A stretch of 64,000 nucleotides of DNA from contig NZ_JPOO01000003.1 of the NCBI RefSeq assembly GCF_000733925.1, positions 2,046,001 through 2,110,000 of the forward strand, written 5' to 3'. The DNA is from Arenibacter algicola (lineage in GTDB: Bacteria > Bacteroidota > Bacteroidia > Flavobacteriales > Flavobacteriaceae). Positions 55,902 through 64,000 of the stretch are shown here, in pieces. Within the stretch, counting starts at the first letter, position 1. Each line of letters begins with the position of its first letter. The notes under the pieces were generated by a model. The model saw only the letters and a list, made by a program, of their open reading frames with translations. It did no database searches and was not told the origin of the DNA. Both the position numbers and the translations under genes were made by a program.

Positions 55902-57149
55902 TTAGTTAAGCTTAAATGTGCTGATCAGCTTTATTTTATTCTCCAGATACTCATATTGATATAGAACTTCTTCCCCGATCATCAGTAAATTATCCTCCAT
56001 GGGAATAACATCAAAAGTATCTATATCCTTAAAATGGTTAAGTTGTACCAAATCCTGAACATTGGACTTATCATAGACCTTAAGTCCTGATGCCCCATCG
56101 CACACAAATAATTTTTCATCCTTTACTCCAAGGCCATAAGGACCGTCCATAGGATAGCTCTTTACCAATTCAGGGTTGGTGATATCCGAAATGTCCACAA
56201 TAAAAAGTCCACTCTCCGTTGCACCGCACATATTGCCGCCCCTTAAGGTTACATAGGCGTAATCCCCATCAACCACAACAGGATCACAGGCCGTACCGTG
56301 TTCAAATTCGGAAATCAAGCTAGGAGTGGCCGGAGAAGAAATATCATAAATATACATCCCCCTCATACTTCCTAAAAATAATTGGTCTCCCCTGTTAAAA
56401 ATAGTTTCAATATCAAAACCGGCATATACGTCATCCAGATCCTTGGGGTTTTCCAGATCCTCAATATTGAATACGTTTATATTATGACTGTCCACAGCGT
56501 ACAAATAATCATTTACGATCTTAAAGCGTGCCAAGGATCCGCCCTGCCCTGTTGGGGCCGAATTCTGGGCGGCATTGGACAGCATTACATCAAACTCACG
56601 TGAAAAATCCACCTGCACTTCTTCAATCAACCTTCTCTCCTTCACCGTTTCCCATCCGATCACAATGTCATTTTCATAATCTATATCCTGCCACTCATAA
56701 ATATCTACCTCAAACGGAAAAATCACGTTGTCCCTCAAAACATTTTCCAAGCGGTTAACCGTTTTAATATTATTGATGTCCGATATATCCAATACGATCA
56801 AATCCGTAATACTATCCGCATATAGGTAATTACCCTTTACAGAAACATCTACGTTGCCCGGTATTTTAATAAAGGCTATTTTCTGGGGAGCTTTGGGATC
56901 GGAATTATCAACTACATGAACCCCTTCATATTTCTCATTGACAAATATATAATGGCCGTAAACATAAATTTTTCCGGATTCATCCATGGGAATAGGAGCT
57001 ATAACATCTATGGCCTTTTTAAAATCGGCCTTACTCATCTTTAAAGGTTTGGCCACCAAGTACTCCGCATATTTACCGTCATCCTCGTCATTACAGGAAA
57101 TAAACCCAAAGGCAGTCAACACAAACAAAAGTAGAATCATCCTTCTCAT
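55902..57149 (-). CDS. LVIVD-repeat outer-surface lipoprotein
   Basis: The start at 57149 (MRRMILLLFVLTAFGFISCND) gives a lipoprotein signal with lipobox FISC; the nine codons upstream are rejected. The 415-residue product consists of six or seven LVIVD-type blades (VHVVDNSDPKAPQKIAFI, LIVLDISDINNIKTVNRL, LFIVDISDITNPELVKSYPM), a beta-propeller-like fold of unknown role in Bacteroidetes surface proteins. It diverges from miaB over a 144-bp spacer and ends beside the repeat mosaic. Confidence 0.88.
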   Translation of the reverse strand: MRRMILLLFVLTAFGFISCNDEDDGKYAEYLVAKPLKMSKADFKKAIDVIAPIPMDESGKIYVYGHYIFVNEKYEGVHVVDNSDPKAPQKIAFIKIPGNVDVSVKGNYLYADSITDLIVLDISDINNIKTVNRLENVLRDNVIFPFEVDIYEWQDIDYENDIVIGWETVKERRLIEEVQVDFSREFDVMLSNAAQNSAPTGQGGSLARFKIVNDYLYAVDSHNINVFNIEDLENPKDLDDVYAGFDIETIFNRGDQLFLGSMRGMYIYDISSPATPSLISEFEHGTACDPVVVDGDYAYVTLRGGNMCGATESGLFIVDISDITNPELVKSYPMDGPYGLGVKDEKLFVCDGASGLKVYDKSNVQDLVQLNHFKDIDTFDVIPMEDNLLMIGEEVLYQYEYLENKIKLISTFKLN

Positions 57150-57262
57150 ACCAATATAATTTTGCGGGGTCACCATTAGTGAGATGTCCCCTGACCCAAA
57201 AAGTTGCGTGGATTTTTGATAAATATTTAACTGTCAATATGTCATATTTAGCCATATAATAC

Positions 57263-57270
57263 TATCTTTG
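57263..57270 (+). promoter_or_regulatory. candidate -7 box for miaB
   Basis: TATCTTTG matches TAnnTTTG exactly and lies 23 bases upstream of the ATG at 57294. No clear -33 partner. Confidence 0.4.
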
Positions 57271-57293
57271 CACACTCTTAAAGATGAGGTTGA

Positions 57294-58751
57294 ATGCATA
57301 ATAAAATGGAGAAGATTATAGATGAATCCGTACAGGGAACTGCCATAACCCTTGCTAAAAAAGAAAATAGCACTAGAAAACTATACATAGAAAGCTATGG
57401 CTGTGCCATGAATTTTTCGGATAGTGAAATTGTTGCCTCCATTCTTTCAAATGAAGGCTTTAGTACGACACAGGAATTGGAAGATGCCGACTTGGTATTG
57501 GTCAACACCTGTTCTATTCGGGAAAAAGCAGAACTTACCATTCGCAAGAGGTTGGAAAAATTCAATGCCGTAAAACGGCACAGGCCGCACATGAAGGTGG
57601 GGGTTCTTGGATGCATGGCCGAAAGGCTAAAAACCAAATTGTTGGAAGAGGAGAAAATTGTGGACATGGTAGTAGGTCCGGACGCCTACAAGGACCTACC
57701 CAACCTTATCCAAGAGGTGGACGATGGCAGAAATGCCGTAAACGTTATCCTGTCCAAAGAAGAAACCTATGGGGATATATCGCCGGTACGCCTCAATTCG
57801 AATGGGGTTACCGCCTTTGTATCCATTACCCGTGGATGTGACAATATGTGTACTTTTTGTGTAGTGCCCTTTACACGTGGACGTGAACGCAGCAGGGACC
57901 CACAATCCATACTGCAGGAAGTAAACGACCTTGCCGATAAGGGGTTTAAAGAAATTACCCTATTAGGGCAAAATGTGGACAGCTACCTTTGGTACGGCGG
58001 CGGATTGAAAAAAGGATTCGAAAAAGCGTCGGAAATGCAAAAAGCCACAGCTGTTGATTTCTCGAACTTATTGGAGATGGTAGCCTTGGCGCAACCAAAA
58101 GTACGTATCCGATTTTCCACTTCCAACCCTCAGGACATGACATTGGATGTGGTTAGAGTAGTAGCAAAATATCCAAACATCTGTAATTATATTCATTTAC
58201 CGGTGCAAAGTGGCAGTAACAGGATCTTAAAGGAAATGAACAGATTGCACACTAGGGAGGAATATCTTGAACTGGTGAGGAATATTAAGGAAATAATCCC
58301 AGATTGCACTGTCTCACAGGACATGATTACAGGATTCCCTACCGAAACGGAAGAAGATCATCAGGATACCCTTTCCTTAATGAAAGAGATTAAGTATGAT
58401 TATGGTTATATGTACGCCTATTCGGAAAGGCCAGGGACGGCCGCAGCCAGAAATATGAAAGATGACGTACCCCAAGAGGTAAAAAATAGACGACTCACCG
58501 AAATTATTGCCCTTCAAAGGGAACACAGCCATTTTAGAAGCAAACAACAGCTTGGAAAAACAGTTGAAGTTCTAGTAGAGGGATCCTCCAAAAAATCCGA
58601 TTTGGATTGGATGGGAAGGAACTCCCAAAGTTTTGTGGTGGTATTTCCAAAGGAAAACTATAAAATAGGCGATTTTGTGAATGTCGAAATTACAGATTGT
58701 ACCTCCGGCACCTTAATAGGAAGGCCATTGGGGCTATCCAATAACAATTAA
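57294..58751 (+). CDS. miaB: tRNA-2-methylthio-N6-dimethylallyladenosine synthase MiaB
   Basis: A 485-residue radical-SAM methylthiotransferase that adds the 2-methylthio group to i6A37 of tRNAs reading UNN codons. The N-terminal cluster domain has C37 (YGCAMN), C73 (NTCSIREKAE) and C107 (LGCMAER). The radical-SAM triad is C182-x3-C186-x2-C189 in RGCDNMCTFCVVP. A C-terminal TRAM domain follows (VEVLVEGSSKKS). An ATG at 57306 is an alternative start. It heads a tight + strand run: the sigma-54 activator begins 3 bp after its stop. Confidence 0.95.
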   Translation: MHNKMEKIIDESVQGTAITLAKKENSTRKLYIESYGCAMNFSDSEIVASILSNEGFSTTQELEDADLVLVNTCSIREKAELTIRKRLEKFNAVKRHRPHMKVGVLGCMAERLKTKLLEEEKIVDMVVGPDAYKDLPNLIQEVDDGRNAVNVILSKEETYGDISPVRLNSNGVTAFVSITRGCDNMCTFCVVPFTRGRERSRDPQSILQEVNDLADKGFKEITLLGQNVDSYLWYGGGLKKGFEKASEMQKATAVDFSNLLEMVALAQPKVRIRFSTSNPQDMTLDVVRVVAKYPNICNYIHLPVQSGSNRILKEMNRLHTREEYLELVRNIKEIIPDCTVSQDMITGFPTETEEDHQDTLSLMKEIKYDYGYMYAYSERPGTAAARNMKDDVPQEVKNRRLTEIIALQREHSHFRSKQQLGKTVEVLVEGSSKKSDLDWMGRNSQSFVVVFPKENYKIGDFVNVEITDCTSGTLIGRPLGLSNNN

Positions 58752-58754
58752 ATA

Positions 58755-60081
<1,327 letters not shown>

Positions 60082-60119
60082 AAAAAATAAAAACAGAGAA
60101 TCCAGAAAAAAACTAATGA

Positions 60120-60638
60120 ATGTTTAAAGCAAAAAATATTATAATTCTACTGGTATTAACAAGCTGTATTTCTGGTTGTGGTATTTACAACTTTACCGGA
60201 GGCGATGTGGGAACAGCCAAAACCTTCCAGGTCCCATATTTTCAGAACTACGCTTCCCAAAATCCGGGATCTACCTTTGAACCGGGAATGGATAGGGATT
60301 TTACCTTGGCCCTGCAGGATTTAATTTTAAATCAGACCAGTTTGGATCTTGTTAAATCCAATGGGGATTTATTGTACGAAGGAGAAATTGTGGAGTACCG
60401 AATTTCTCCCATGTCGGCTACCTCCCAACAAACCGCGGCGCAAAACAGGTTGAGCATTGCGGTAAATGTAAGGTTCTTTAACAACACCAAAGAGGATGTG
60501 GATTTTGAACAACGATTTTCATTCTTCTACGATTATCCGGCCAATTCCCAATTGGCGAGTGTTAAGGATGAGGCCCATCAGGTTATATTTGAACGTATTA
60601 CCCAGGACATTTTTAATAAATCATTGGCAGATTGGTAA
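60120..60638 (+). CDS. lptE: LptE-family LPS-assembly lipoprotein
   Basis: A 172-residue outer-membrane lipoprotein; two possible lipoboxes, LTSC (Cys16) and ISGC (Cys20), the latter being usual in the family before GIYNFTGG. LptE plugs LptD and helps insert LPS in the outer leaflet. The pattern GIYNFTGGDVGTAKTFQVPY, then FTLALQDLILNQTSLDLV and VEYRISPMSATSQQTAAQN, is typical of the Bacteroidetes LptE group. It is followed 3 bp later by a TPR gene. Confidence 0.9.
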   Translation: MFKAKNIIILLVLTSCISGCGIYNFTGGDVGTAKTFQVPYFQNYASQNPGSTFEPGMDRDFTLALQDLILNQTSLDLVKSNGDLLYEGEIVEYRISPMSATSQQTAAQNRLSIAVNVRFFNNTKEDVDFEQRFSFFYDYPANSQLASVKDEAHQVIFERITQDIFNKSLADW

Positions 60639-60641
60639 ATT

Positions 60642-61571
60642 ATGAACGTACAGGACTTTACATATTTATTACAAAACCCAGACGAAGTGGTTTCCCCTGT
60701 GCAGACCAACCAACTGGAAGATGTGCTGGCAGAGTATCCATATTTCCAAGCGGCAAGGGCCATGCACCTTAAAGGCCTTAAGAATCTCAACAGTTTTAAA
60801 TACAACAACGCCCTTAAATTAACTGCCGCCTATACCGCAGATAGGGATATTCTTTTCGATTTTATTACCTCAATAGATTTTCTGCAAAATACAATCGCCG
60901 ATTCTATTTTGGGAAAATCCACTGCTTTAAATGATACGCCAACAATTTCCGAAGAGATCGTATCGGAATTTAAAAAGGAAAGTGCGCTAATAGAAGAGTC
61001 GGAAGACGAACCCTTGCCAAGGACGGTAAAGGACGCCGATGACATTTTGGATCCTTCACTTTTTTCCTCCAAAGACCCAAAAATAGACAAGTCTATTTCG
61101 GAGAATAAAAAAAAAGCTGAAGAGACACTGGAAATCGGGAAACCTTTAAATTTCACCAAAAAAGAGAAATATTCCTTTGGGGAATGGCTTCAATTGACTT
61201 CACACAAGCCACCAAAGCCAAAATCCGAACCCAATACCCCGAAAAAAGAAGCCTCTAAACCCGAGGTGAAACCAACTCCAAAAGCAGATAAACTAAAAAA
61301 GAAAAAATTTGACCTAATCGATAAGTTCATTGAAACAAACCCTAAAATTGTACCCAAAGAAAGCACGGCAAAAGTCCCTATAAAAGACTCCCTTAGCTTT
61401 GATAAAAACGAGTTGATGACAGCCACTTTGGCCAAAGTATATTTGGAACAAAAGAAGTACAAAAAGGCTATTCAGGCCTATAAAATTTTAAGTTTGAAAT
61501 ATCCAGAAAAAAGTAGTTTCTTTGCAGACCGAATTAAAGCGGTAGAAAAGATACAACAAGAAAATAATTAA
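60642..61571 (+). CDS. tetratricopeptide-repeat protein of the lptE-secG cluster
   Basis: A 309-residue protein with no signal peptide. The N-terminal part (residues ~1-75) is helical and conserved-looking (DFTYLLQNPDEVVSPVQTNQ; YFQAARAMHLKGLKNLNSFK), the middle (~110-235) is low complexity, rich in Lys, Pro, Glu and Ser, and the C-terminal ~45 residues form a single TPR-like hairpin (TLAKVYLEQKKYKKAIQAYK). It lies between lptE and secG with 3-bp spacers on both sides, so it is translated with them. Function unknown. Confidence 0.8.
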   Translation: MNVQDFTYLLQNPDEVVSPVQTNQLEDVLAEYPYFQAARAMHLKGLKNLNSFKYNNALKLTAAYTADRDILFDFITSIDFLQNTIADSILGKSTALNDTPTISEEIVSEFKKESALIEESEDEPLPRTVKDADDILDPSLFSSKDPKIDKSISENKKKAEETLEIGKPLNFTKKEKYSFGEWLQLTSHKPPKPKSEPNTPKKEASKPEVKPTPKADKLKKKKFDLIDKFIETNPKIVPKESTAKVPIKDSLSFDKNELMTATLAKVYLEQKKYKKAIQAYKILSLKYPEKSSFFADRIKAVEKIQQENN

Positions 61572-61574
61572 ATA

Positions 61575-61943
61575 ATGAATACGACATTTACAATATTCTT
61601 GGTCCTGATCATCTTAGTTTGCATCCTATTGATGCTCGTAATTATGGTGCAAAACCCTAAAGGTGGCGGATTGTCCTCATCCTTTGGCGGAAGCGGCAAC
61701 CAAGTTGTTGGAGGAGTAAAGAAAACAGGCGACTTTTTGGATAAGAGTACTTGGACATTGGCAACCATATTGGTTGTCCTAATTTTACTTTCCAATGTAG
61801 CAATAAAGGGAAGCTTCAGTGATTCCGATTCGAAATTGCTTAACGGCGACCCTATTGAAACTACTGCGCCGGATGCTTTACCAGAAACACCAATAACTGC
61901 CCCTGCCACTAATGGTACAAATACTACTGACAGTGCCCAGTAA
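61575..61943 (+). CDS. secG: preprotein translocase subunit SecG
   Basis: A 122-residue inner-membrane protein that helps SecYEG/SecA translocation. Two membrane segments (FTIFLVLIILVCILLMLVIM and WTLATILVVLILLSNVAI) enclose the diagnostic loop NPKGGGLSSSFGGSGNQVVG. The C-terminal ~30 residues are Pro/Thr/Ala-rich. It ends the miaB-to-secG run and is followed by a terminator at 61969-62003. Confidence 0.93.
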   Translation: MNTTFTIFLVLIILVCILLMLVIMVQNPKGGGLSSSFGGSGNQVVGGVKKTGDFLDKSTWTLATILVVLILLSNVAIKGSFSDSDSKLLNGDPIETTAPDALPETPITAPATNGTNTTDSAQ

Positions 61944-61968
61944 GAAGAAAAAACAAATTTAAAATATA

Positions 61969-62003
61969 AAAAATGCCAGCTTAAGTGACAAGCTGGCATT
62001 TTT
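61969..62003 (+). terminator. intrinsic terminator after secG
   Basis: AAAATGCCAGCTT and AAGCTGGCATTTT (centres at ~61976 and ~61996) form a perfect 13-bp stem with a ~7-base loop, followed by TTTTTGTTT. The symmetry lets it act on both strands. Confidence 0.85.
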
Positions 62004-62031
62004 GTTTAACAAAGTGTCAGTTTTAAGGTAA

Positions 62032-62047
62032 TGGCATAATTTCTGCC
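62032..62047 (+). promoter_or_regulatory. candidate sigma-54 (-24/-12) promoter of groESL
   Basis: TGGCATAATTTCTGCC has GG and GC separated by exactly 10 bases and matches TGGCAy-N5-nTGCn of the sigma-54 consensus, 39 bases before the groES ATG. It lies directly after the secG terminator, in the spot where a groESL promoter is required. Confidence 0.6.
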
Positions 62048-62085
62048 TACAATAATCAAACTTAAAAACATAAAATCTAAATAAT

Positions 62086-62364
62086 ATGGCTAAAGTTAGC
62101 ATTAAACCATTAGCAGATAGAGTTCTAGTAGAACCTATGGCTGCCGAAACAAAGACTGCATCTGGTCTTTACATCCCTGATACCGCAAAGGAAAAGCCGC
62201 AAAAAGGCAAGGTAGTTGCCGTTGGACCTGGTACTAAAGATGAAAAAGTGACCGTTAAAGTTGGCGATACGGTGCTATACGGTAAGTATGCCGGTACTGA
62301 GCTTAAGCTTGAAGGTACCGAATATCTTATGATGCGCGAGAGCGACATATTAGCAATTATATAA
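62086..62364 (+). CDS. groES: co-chaperonin GroES
   Basis: A 92-residue co-chaperonin, a heptameric lid for GroEL. It begins MAKVSIKPLADRVLVEP, has the mobile loop AAETKTASGLYIPDTAKEKP and ends in EYLMMRESDILAII, as in the Bacteroidetes group. It has its own promoter region after the secG terminator and precedes groEL by 105 bp. Confidence 0.97.
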   Translation: MAKVSIKPLADRVLVEPMAAETKTASGLYIPDTAKEKPQKGKVVAVGPGTKDEKVTVKVGDTVLYGKYAGTELKLEGTEYLMMRESDILAII

Positions 62365-62430
62365 TATTGCTCTTGTTCCCTGAATGATGGGAATAATTCC
62401 AAACAACAAACTAAAGAGTATAACTAATTT

Positions 62431-62452
62431 CATTCCTTTTTACTTAGGAATG
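62431..62452 (+). other. stem-loop in the groES-groEL spacer
   Basis: CATTCCT (62431-62437) and AGGAATG (62446-62452) form a perfect 7-bp stem 17 bases before the groEL start codon, in the shared mRNA. A role in processing or in setting groEL levels is possible, not shown. Confidence 0.4.
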
Positions 62453-62469
62453 ATAAATGAAATTAAATT

Positions 62470-64000
62470 ATGGCAAAAGATATAAAATTTGATATCGATG
62501 CAAGAGACGGCCTAAAAAGAGGTGTCGATGCATTGGCTAACGCAGTAAAAGTAACTTTGGGACCTAAAGGTAGAAATGTAATCATCAGTAAATCGTTTGG
62601 CGCACCAAACATTACCAAGGATGGTGTTACCGTAGCCAAAGAGATTGAATTGGCTGATCCTCTTGAGAATATGGGTGCCCAAATGGTAAAGGAAGTTGCT
62701 TCCAAAACCAATGATTTGGCAGGTGATGGTACTACTACCGCAACCGTACTTGCACAAGCTATCGTAAAAGAAGGCTTAAAGAACGTTGCTGCAGGTGCCA
62801 ATCCAATGGACCTCAAAAGAGGTATAGACAAAGCTGTGGAAGTTATTGTTGAAGACTTGGCAAAACAAACCAAAAAAGTGGGCGATTCTTCAGAAAAGAT
62901 AAAACAAGTAGCCGCTATTTCGTCCAATAATGACGAAACTATTGGTGACCTTATTGCCCAAGCTTTCGGAAAAGTAGGTAAAGAAGGAGTTATCACTGTA
63001 GAGGAGGCCAAAGGAACGGATACTTATGTTGATGTTGTAGAAGGTATGCAATTCGACAGAGGATACCTTTCTCCATACTTTGTTACCGATTCTGAAAAAA
63101 TGACAGCCGATTTGGAGAATCCTTACATATTACTATATGATAAGAAGATTTCTTCCATGAAGGATTTGTTGCCAGTTTTGGAGCCAGTAGCACAATCAGG
63201 AAAACCTCTTTTAATTATTGCAGAAGATGTTGACGGAGAAGCTTTAGCTACTTTGGTAGTGAACAAATTAAGGGGATCTTTAAAGATTGCTGCTGTTAAG
63301 GCACCAGGATTTGGGGACAGAAGAAAGGCAATGTTGGAAGACATAGCTATCCTTACAGGTGGAACCGTAATAGCCGAAGAAAGAGGCTTTACAATGGAAA
63401 ATGCTACCTTGGACATGCTAGGTACTTGTGAAAAAATAACAATTGACAAGGACAATACAACAATTGTAAATGGCTCAGGTGACCCAAAAACAATTAAGAC
63501 AAGGGTTAACCAGATCAAATCCCAAATAGAATCTACCACTTCCGATTACGACAAGGAAAAATTACAGGAGCGTTTGGCCAAATTGGCCGGTGGTGTTGCT
63601 GTTCTTTATGTTGGTGCTGCTTCTGAAGTGGAAATGAAAGAGAAAAAAGACAGGGTAGATGATGCCCTTCACGCAACAAGAGCTGCTGTTGAAGAGGGAA
63701 TAGTTGCCGGTGGAGGCGTTGCTTTGGTTAGGGCCAAATCTGTACTTGCCAAAATCAAGACCGAAAATGCTGACGAGGAAACAGGAGTTCAAATCGTTGC
63801 CAGAGCAATAGAATCACCTTTGAGAACCATCGTTGAAAACGCTGGAGGAGAAGGATCGGTAGTAGTTGCCAAAGTTTTGGAAGGCAAAGGAGATTTTGGT
63901 TATGATGCCAAGTCGGAAAAATATGTGGAAATGATCAAAGCGGGTATTATTGACCCTAAGAAAGTAACAAGGATTGCATTGGAAAATGCCGCTTCTGTTG
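62470..64000 (+). CDS. groEL: chaperonin GroEL (first 510 codons; 3' end outside window)
   Basis: The frame opens with ATG at 62470 and runs past the end of the window. It gives 510 residues of a ~540-residue protein: MAKDIKFDIDARDGLKRGVD, the ATP site GDGTTTATVLAQ with the catalytic Asp, the apical-domain segment YFVTDSEKMTADLENPYILL and the GGGVALVRAKS loop. It refolds proteins in the GroES-capped cavity. The operon order groES-groEL is normal, and no second chaperonin is seen in the window. Confidence 0.97.
   Translation, partial: MAKDIKFDIDARDGLKRGVDALANAVKVTLGPKGRNVIISKSFGAPNITKDGVTVAKEIELADPLENMGAQMVKEVASKTNDLAGDGTTTATVLAQAIVKEGLKNVAAGANPMDLKRGIDKAVEVIVEDLAKQTKKVGDSSEKIKQVAAISSNNDETIGDLIAQAFGKVGKEGVITVEEAKGTDTYVDVVEGMQFDRGYLSPYFVTDSEKMTADLENPYILLYDKKISSMKDLLPVLEPVAQSGKPLLIIAEDVDGEALATLVVNKLRGSLKIAAVKAPGFGDRRKAMLEDIAILTGGTVIAEERGFTMENATLDMLGTCEKITIDKDNTTIVNGSGDPKTIKTRVNQIKSQIESTTSDYDKEKLQERLAKLAGGVAVLYVGAASEVEMKEKKDRVDDALHATRAAVEEGIVAGGGVALVRAKSVLAKIKTENADEETGVQIVARAIESPLRTIVENAGGEGSVVVAKVLEGKGDFGYDAKSEKYVEMIKAGIIDPKKVTRIALENAASV

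Noticed and set aside
62004..62085. CIRCE-type operator upstream of groES
   Set aside because: No 9-bp inverted repeat with a 9-base spacer is present between the secG terminator and the groES ATG.

Overview
The window looks like chromosomal DNA of a marine-type member of the Flavobacteriaceae (phylum Bacteroidetes). The grounds are a complete gliding/type IX secretion core operon in the order gldK-gldL-gldM-gldN, AT-rich spacers without clear Shine-Dalgarno sequences, a few TAnnTTTG -7 boxes, many SPII lipoproteins, and interspersed repeats of kinds I associate with this phylum. No tRNA, rRNA, CRISPR array, integrase or transposase was seen.

Layout. 1-11 kb is accessory: the 3' end of an unidentified gene, then mostly single + strand genes (DUF3667 protein, SGNH hydrolase, PLP decarboxylase, glyoxalase-like protein, AraC regulator, cupin lipoprotein, DedA, SRPBCC protein, cyclotransferase-like protein, metallo-beta-lactamase protein) and a - strand multi-pass membrane protein. 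A frameshifted remnant of a sodium/proton antiporter lies at about 11.1-11.3 kb, followed by an M20 peptidase. 12.5-13.8 kb is an array of five ~190-bp structured repeats around a small DUF559 (Vsr-like) nuclease gene.

13.8-29.1 kb on the - strand is the most distinctive part. It holds two copies of a module better known from Planctomycetes: a DUF1549/DUF1553 cytochrome protein, a Tat-exported DUF1501 protein and a DUF2231 membrane cytochrome. The 780-residue DUF1553 gene is present twice in tandem (about 95% identical by eye), and an ApbE flavin transferase ends the run. A divergent AraC regulator sits at the upstream end. A YceI protein and a SUMF1-fold lipoprotein follow.

32-46 kb contains an M16 peptidase, a CPXCG protein, a three-gene RND efflux operon, two secreted plant-type leucine-rich-repeat proteins, an ABC-F ATPase, a DUF983 protein and a DAO-family oxidoreductase. 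46.7-55.2 kb reads, on the - strand, topA, an arginase-family protein with degraded metal ligands, then gldKLMN. 55.2-55.9 kb is a mosaic of dispersed repeats, followed by an LVIVD lipoprotein. 57.3-64 kb (+) is a housekeeping block: miaB, a sigma-54 activator, lptE, a TPR protein, secG, groES and the first 510 codons of groEL. A good -24/-12 type promoter precedes groES.

The strongest candidates for something undescribed are the duplicated cytochrome/DUF1501 module and the repeat-nuclease element, whose hairpins show compensatory changes between copies. All identifications come from reading the sequence and from knowledge of the families; no search was run.
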